8,816 nucleotides of DNA from Actinomycetes bacterium. Lineage in GTDB: Bacteria; Actinomycetota; Actinomycetes; Propionibacteriales; Propionibacteriaceae. Shown here in pieces: positions 5,811 through 8,816 of this stretch (position 1 is the first letter of the stretch; the number at the start of each line of letters is the position of its first letter). A program made the translations under genes and the position numbers. A model generated the notes under the pieces. The model had not been told where the DNA came from. It made no database searches and saw only the letters and a list, made by a program, of their open reading frames with translations. The stretch is taken from the NCBI GenBank assembly GCA_023437345.1, contig JAEZGC010000285.1:1-8816 (forward strand), in the 5' to 3' direction.

Positions 5811-6996
5811 GCAGACGATGACCGCGCTGTCGTGGAAGCTGGCCGGCCGGGCGGCAGGGCTGAACCCGTCGGTGATCCGCGAGATCCTCAAGGTGACCGA
5901 ACGCCCCGGCGTGATCAGCCTGGCCGGCGGGCTGCCCTCCCCGGCCACCTTCCCGGTCGCCGCATTCGCCCGCGCGGCGCAGCGCGTTCTCGAGCAGGAC
6001 GCTGCCGCCGCGCTGCAGTACTCGGCCAGCGAGGGGTACGGACCGCTGCGTGAGTTCGTCGCCGACCGGCTGCCGTGGGACGTCGACCCGGCCAGGGTGC
6101 TGATCACCACCGGCTCCCAGCAGGGCCTCGACCTGGTCGCGAAGGTCCTGATCGACGAGGCCAGCCCCGTCCTGGTCGAGACCCCCACCTACCTCGGGGC
6201 GCTGCAGGCGTTCAGCCCGTTCGGCGCCGCCACGTCCGGCGTCCCCACCGACGACGACGGCATCCTGCCCGACGCCCTGGCCGACCACCCCGACGTCGGC
6301 AACGCCCGGCTGCTGTACGCGCTGCCCACCTTCCAGAACCCGACCGGACGGATGCTCGACGAGCCCCGCCGGGCCCGGCTGGTCGAGGTGGCGGCCGACC
6401 GCGGGCTGCCGCTGGTGGAGGACAACCCGTACGGCGAGCTGTGGTTCGACACTCCGCCGCCCCCGCCGCTGGCCGCCCGCAACCCGGACGGGGTGATCTA
6501 CCTCGGGTCGTTCTCCAAGGTGCTCGCCCCCGGCCTGCGGGTCGGGTTCCTGGTCGCGCCGGCGCAGGTCTACCCCAAGCTGCTGCAGGCCAAGCAGGCC
6601 GCCGACCTGCACAGCCCCGGCTTCAACCAGCGGATCGTCCACGAGGTGGTGCGCGACGGGTTCCTCGACCGCCACGTCCCGACGATCCGGGAGCGGTACC
6701 GCAGCCACCGCGACCACATGCTCTCCGCTCTCGGACGCGAGTTCGCCGGCCTCGGCGCCACCTGGAACACCCCGGCGGGTGGCATGTTCCTGTGGCTGCG
6801 GCTGCCGGCCGGGCTGGACGCGCTGGCCCTGCTGCCGTCCGCGGTCGAGGCGGGGGTGGCGTTCGTCCCCGGTTCGCCGTTCTTCGCCACCGGAGCCGAC
6901 CCGCGAACCCTGCGGCTGTCGTTCGTCACGGTGAGCCCGGACCAGATAGACACCGCGATCGCAGCCCTGGCCCACGTGGTGCGCGCGGCGTTGTGA
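5803..6996 (+). CDS. LysN-like class I/II PLP-dependent aminotransferase
   Basis: A 397-residue fold-type I aminotransferase, cytosolic, of the LysN/ARO8-like group. Thermus LysN (2-aminoadipate aminotransferase, also 397 residues) is the closest family I can recall by pattern. Visible features are ILKVTERPGVISLAGGLPSP (28-47), LQYSASEGYGPLREF (71-85), ITTGSQQGLDLV (101-112), FQNPTG (177-182; Asn179), VEDNPYGELWF (205-215; Asp207 and Tyr210), the PLP-binding lysine in GSFSKVLAPGLRVGF (235-249; Lys239) and the carboxylate-binding arginine in LRLSF (Arg371). There is no N-terminal GntR domain, so it is not a MocR regulator. Actinobacteria normally make lysine by the diaminopimelate route, so the substrate may instead be an aromatic, branched-chain or other amino acid. 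ATG 5803 overlaps the preceding gene by 8 bp and has GGAG seven bases upstream; ATG 5818 is a possible alternative. Confidence 0.92.
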   Translation: MGEQTMTALSWKLAGRAAGLNPSVIREILKVTERPGVISLAGGLPSPATFPVAAFARAAQRVLEQDAAAALQYSASEGYGPLREFVADRLPWDVDPARVLITTGSQQGLDLVAKVLIDEASPVLVETPTYLGALQAFSPFGAATSGVPTDDDGILPDALADHPDVGNARLLYALPTFQNPTGRMLDEPRRARLVEVAADRGLPLVEDNPYGELWFDTPPPPPLAARNPDGVIYLGSFSKVLAPGLRVGFLVAPAQVYPKLLQAKQAADLHSPGFNQRIVHEVVRDGFLDRHVPTIRERYRSHRDHMLSALGREFAGLGATWNTPAGGMFLWLRLPAGLDALALLPSAVEAGVAFVPGSPFFATGADPRTLRLSFVTVSPDQIDTAIAALAHVVRAAL

Positions 6997-7005
6997 GCCG
7001 GCTCA
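6994..7005. repeat. 12-bp palindrome formed by two converging stop codons
   Basis: TGAGCCGGCTCA is a perfect palindrome. Its left TGA ends the aminotransferase gene and its right TCA is the TGA of the DUF1905 gene on the other strand. As RNA it could form only a short stem (4-5 bp) with no T-run on either side, so it is at best a weak two-way terminator. Confidence 0.6.
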
Positions 7006-7302
7006 GTCGACCAGGTCGACCAGCTCGACGGCGATGGTGACGATGTCGCCCGGCTCGATCCCCTCGCGTCGGCGGACGTCGCGCTTCAGCGGCAGCGCGT
7101 AGCGTCCGTCACCGCCGGGGAAGATCGACGTCGGCCAGGTCGTGGCGCCGATCGTCACCAGCACCCGCAGCGACCCGAAGCCGCGCGGCGGGATCGGCAG
7201 GTCGGCGATCTCAGCCGCCTCCTCGACCGGGACGTGCGCGAAGTACCAGCTGTCCTCCCGGCTGTTCCAGCGGGTCACCTCGGAGCGGAACTCGTACCGC
7301 AT
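7003..7302 (-). CDS. DUF1905 domain protein
   Basis: A 99-residue protein consisting of a single DUF1905 domain, a small beta-barrel-like fold of unknown function. The pattern fits along its whole length: an opening MRYEFRSEVTRWNSREDSWYFAHVP (aromatic WY before a valine-proline), a central PRGFGSLRVLVTIGATTWPTSIFP, then GGDGRYALPLKRDVRRREGI and a closing GDIVTIAVELVD. The YdeI-type C-terminal domain found fused to some DUF1905 proteins is absent. The ATG at 7302 has no ribosome site, but a TAGCCT box lies six bases upstream, suggesting a leaderless mRNA. The gene follows phosphofructokinase on the same strand after 41 bases, so it may also be read from the phosphofructokinase promoter. It converges with the aminotransferase gene, six bases apart. 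No function can be assigned. Confidence 0.82.
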   Translation of the reverse strand: MRYEFRSEVTRWNSREDSWYFAHVPVEEAAEIADLPIPPRGFGSLRVLVTIGATTWPTSIFPGGDGRYALPLKRDVRRREGIEPGDIVTIAVELVDLVD

Positions 7303-7308
7303 GGCGCG

Positions 7309-7314
7309 AGGCTA
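7309..7314 (-). promoter_or_regulatory. candidate -10 element for a leaderless DUF1905 mRNA
   Basis: The minus strand reads TAGCCT (TANNNT), followed by six bases (CGCGCC) and the ATG at 7302. No Shine-Dalgarno sequence is present. The same hexamer TAGCCT occurs upstream of the phosphofructokinase gene. No clear -35 box is visible. Confidence 0.5.
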
Positions 7315-7343
7315 CGCCCGTCCGCCGACACCCCGGGAGCTGC

Positions 7344-8483
7344 TCAGCTCTCGCCCAGGCCGGTGCCGAGCTTGCGGGCGGTCTGGATCCACTCGTGGTC
7401 CAACGGCACAAGCTTGAGGTTGCCGGCGACGTCGCCCAGCGGGACCGGAGCGGTCTCCTCGCCGCGGGCGGCGACCATGATGCCGAACTCGCCCCTGGCG
7501 ACGTGGTGCGCGGCAGCGGTCCCGATCCGCGAGCCGAGCAGGCGGTCGGCGGCGACGGGCGTGCCGCCGCGCTGCACGTAGCCGAGGATGGAGACCCGGG
7601 ACTCCAGCCCGGTCAGCGCCTCCAGCTCGCGGGCGAGCTTGAAGGTGTGCTCCCGCTGGGTGTCGGCCACGTTGGCGAGGTGCTTCTTCGCCGCCCCGAC
7701 CGCCTCCGGGGTCTTCGCCGCCTTCACCAGCGCCTCGGCGGCTTCAACGTCGGCGGCGTCGTCCAGGTCGCGGGCGCCCTCGGCCACCGCCACCACGCTG
7801 AAATTGCTGCCGGACGCGCGGCGCCGGTTGATCGTCTGGGCTATCGACTCCACCGAGTACGGGATCTCGGGGAGCAGGATGATGTCGGCGCCGCCGGCGA
7901 TCCCGGCGCCCAGCGTGAGCCAGCCGGCCCGGTGCCCCATGATCTCGGTCAGGATGATCCGGTGGTGGCTGTGCGCCGTGCTGTGCAGCCGGTCGATGGC
8001 CTCGGTGGCGATCTCCATCGCCGTCGCGAAACCGAAGCTCGTATCGGTGTGGGCGATGTCGTTGTCGATCGTCTTCGGCAGGTGGATCACGTTGAGGCCC
8101 ATGTCGTGCAGCCGCATCGCGTTCTTCGCCGTCCCGCCGCCGCCGAGCAGGACGAGCGCGTCCAGGCCCTCCTTCTCGTAGTTCTCCACCACCTGGGAGC
8201 GCATGTCGCGGACCTCGCCGTCCACCAGCATGCGGTGCACCTTGTCGCGGCTGGTCGACAGGATCGTGCCGCCGACGGTGAGGATGCCCGACAACGCCTT
8301 GGTGTCGAGCTGGACGTGACGGTTCTCGACCAGGCCGCGGATCCCGTCCCGGAAACCGATCAGATCCATCCCGTAGTGGCTGATCGCCGCCTTGCCGAAG
8401 CCGCGGATGGCCGCGTTCAGGCCGGGGCTGTCGCCGCCGGCGGTGAGGATCCCGACCCGCATCTTGGATTTCCCGGTCGCCAT
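7344..8483 (-). CDS. pfkA: 6-phosphofructokinase (group III-like; phosphoryl donor ATP or PPi uncertain)
   Basis: A 379-residue cytosolic phosphofructokinase of the PfkA/PPi-PFK superfamily, converting fructose 6-phosphate to the 1,6-bisphosphate in glycolysis. Landmarks are MRVGILTAGGDSPGLNAAIR (8-27), GGTILSTSRD (71-80), LLGGGGTAKNAMRL (112-125), PKTIDNDIAHTD (136-147, with the catalytic Asp pair), EIMGHRAGWL (180-189), LPEIPY (204-209), VAEGA (233-237) and GYVQRGGTPVAADRLLGSRI (301-320). Compared with the 320-residue E. coli enzyme it has an insertion of a few tens of residues around 238-285. GGGG replaces the GGDG of E. coli, and Lys137 replaces Gly124; lysine there is typical of PPi-dependent and group III enzymes. 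The start is supported by GGGAAGGA about six bases before the ATG. An internal Met8 would drop MATGKSK but lacks a ribosome site. The gene is divergent from the lipoprotein gene. Confidence 0.95.
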   Translation of the reverse strand: MATGKSKMRVGILTAGGDSPGLNAAIRGFGKAAISHYGMDLIGFRDGIRGLVENRHVQLDTKALSGILTVGGTILSTSRDKVHRMLVDGEVRDMRSQVVENYEKEGLDALVLLGGGGTAKNAMRLHDMGLNVIHLPKTIDNDIAHTDTSFGFATAMEIATEAIDRLHSTAHSHHRIILTEIMGHRAGWLTLGAGIAGGADIILLPEIPYSVESIAQTINRRRASGSNFSVVAVAEGARDLDDAADVEAAEALVKAAKTPEAVGAAKKHLANVADTQREHTFKLARELEALTGLESRVSILGYVQRGGTPVAADRLLGSRIGTAAAHHVARGEFGIMVAARGEETAPVPLGDVAGNLKLVPLDHEWIQTARKLGTGLGES

Positions 8484-8489
8484 CGTTGG

Positions 8490-8496
8490 TCCTTCC
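8490..8496 (-). promoter_or_regulatory. ribosome binding site of the phosphofructokinase gene
   Basis: The minus strand reads GGAAGGA, ending six bases before the ATG at 8483. It selects this start over Met8, which lies within the coding sequence and has no such site. Confidence 0.7.
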
Positions 8497-8509
8497 CGTC
8501 GGAGCCCTC

Positions 8510-8515
8510 AGGCTA
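8510..8515 (-). promoter_or_regulatory. candidate -10 element for the phosphofructokinase gene
   Basis: The minus strand reads TAGCCT (TANNNT). A start near 8503 would give a leader of about 20 bases containing the GGAAGGA ribosome site. No convincing -35 box is seen. Confidence 0.4.
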
Positions 8516-8588
8516 GCCGGTGCGGGCCGCTACGACGAGGCCGCGACCGGCGGGAGGGTCGGTCCCGCGCCAGTAGCCCGACCGGCGG

Positions 8589-8594
8589 CATAAT
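8589..8594 (+). promoter_or_regulatory. candidate -10 element for the lipoprotein gene
   Basis: CATAAT is close to the TATAAT consensus and is the only AT-rich hexamer in the interval. Transcription would begin near 8601, giving a leader of about 35 bases that carries GGAAGGAG. The -35 region (around 8566-8571) is G/C only and shows no match. Confidence 0.5.
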
Positions 8595-8622
8595 CGGTGC
8601 GTGGCCGCCCCGGCCACCGTGC

Positions 8623-8630
8623 GGAAGGAG
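8623..8630 (+). promoter_or_regulatory. ribosome binding site of the lipoprotein gene
   Basis: GGAAGGAG, five bases before the ATG at 8636, is the strongest Shine-Dalgarno match in the window and fixes the start of the lipoprotein gene. Confidence 0.85.
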
Positions 8631-8635
8631 CCGGC

Positions 8636-8816
8636 ATGCCAGGCAAGCTCAACCCGGGGGTCGCCACCGCCCTGGCCGTCGCCACCGCCCTTGTGCTCGG
8701 TTCCTGCGCGACGCAGCCGCCGCCGCTACCGACGGCCCCCGCGGCCACCCCCACCCCGACGCCGACGCCGACTCCCGCGATGACGCCGACCCCGACGCCA
8801 ACCCCGACTCCCACTC
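8636..8816 (+). CDS. putative lipoprotein with Thr-Pro linker, N-terminal part (runs off window)
   Basis: The frame opens with ATG at 8636 behind a strong ribosome site and stays open to the window edge (60 residues). The first 24 residues form a lipoprotein signal: a lysine near the start (MPGK), a hydrophobic core VATALAVATALVL, and the lipobox LGSC with Cys24 as the likely lipid-modified residue. The mature part starts with ATQPPPLPTAPAA and then becomes almost pure Thr-Pro pairs, broken once by Pro-Ala-Met. Such Pro/Thr linkers usually hold an extracytoplasmic domain away from the membrane and, in actinobacteria, can be O-mannosylated. The functional domain would lie beyond the window, so no role can be named. 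It is divergent from the phosphofructokinase gene. Confidence 0.82.
   Translation, partial: MPGKLNPGVATALAVATALVLGSCATQPPPLPTAPAATPTPTPTPTPAMTPTPTPTPTPT
8743..8816 (+). repeat. Thr-Pro coding hexanucleotide repeat
   Basis: A tandem array of imperfect ACN-CCN hexamers (mostly ACC/ACG/ACT followed by CCG/CCC) encodes the Thr-Pro linker and continues past the end of the window. Codons vary between units, so it is not a perfect microsatellite. It is interrupted once around 8777-8782 (gcg atg). Confidence 0.7.

Noticed and set aside
5362..6975. Minus-strand open frame of 537 codons opposite the YcaQ-like and aminotransferase genes
   Set aside because: It covers two well-supported genes on the other strand, has Gly/Arg/Gln/Val-rich shadow composition and no recognisable domain.
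8601..8783. GTG at 8601, exactly six bases after CATAAT, as a leaderless gene start
   Set aside because: The frame encodes a Pro/Arg-rich product typical of a shadow, and the overlapping frame from 8636 has a strong ribosome site and a clear lipoprotein signal. CATAAT is better read as that gene's promoter.
8530..8814. Minus-strand frame with a (Gly-Val)n product opposite the lipoprotein
   Set aside because: The Gly-Val repeat is only the complement of the Thr-Pro repeat read on the other strand; the plus-strand frame has the start signals.
1..8816. Mobile elements, CRISPR array, tRNA/rRNA, phage or defence system
   Set aside because: I found no transposase or integrase motifs, no spaced direct repeats of CRISPR type, no tRNA-like cloverleaf and no known defence domains; G/C composition looks even across the window.

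Overview
The window looks like ordinary chromosome from a high-GC Gram-positive bacterium (Actinomycetota). The support is the very strong G/C bias at third codon positions, the actinobacterial flavour of several proteins (a FolP2-type dihydropteroate synthase homologue, an IlvD of the Streptomyces-like long subfamily, a group III-like phosphofructokinase with PKTIDND) and promoters of the TANNNT type. A relative of the Propionibacteriales is possible but cannot be fixed from this sequence.

Layout. (1) Positions 1-337: the 5' part of an HdeD/DUF308 membrane protein on the minus strand, then a 119-bp divergent promoter region. (2) 338-1941, plus strand: a FolP2-like protein and pdxH, which makes pyridoxal 5'-phosphate. 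(3) 1958-4529, minus strand: ilvD, for branched-chain amino acid synthesis, followed by a HAD phosphatase. The HAD gene converges on pdxH with a 16-bp gap. (4) 4530-4715: a divergent promoter region. (5) 4716-6996, plus strand: a YcaQ/AlkZ-type winged-helix protein whose 3' end overlaps a LysN-like PLP aminotransferase by 8 bp. (6) 7003-8483, minus strand: 6-phosphofructokinase, then a small DUF1905 protein. The DUF1905 gene converges on the aminotransferase, and the two stop codons form the ends of one 12-bp palindrome. (7) 8484-8816: a divergent promoter region and the start of a lipoprotein with a Thr-Pro linker that runs off the window.

The genes are mostly housekeeping metabolism: B6 cofactor, branched-chain amino acids, glycolysis and amino acid transamination. 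They sit in short one- or two-gene units, and no single pathway ties them together. PdxH makes the cofactor used by the aminotransferase, but the two genes are not linked as an operon.

I see no mobile element, CRISPR array, phage gene, tRNA or rRNA, and no clear undescribed multi-gene system. The points most worth following are four gene starts with a -10-like hexamer exactly six bases before the start codon (probable leaderless mRNAs), a YcaQ-type glycosylase homologue with N-I-D where the family's catalytic Q-x-D/Q-x-Q is expected, a FolP homologue with an altered substrate loop, and a phosphofructokinase with an unusual phosphoryl-donor motif.
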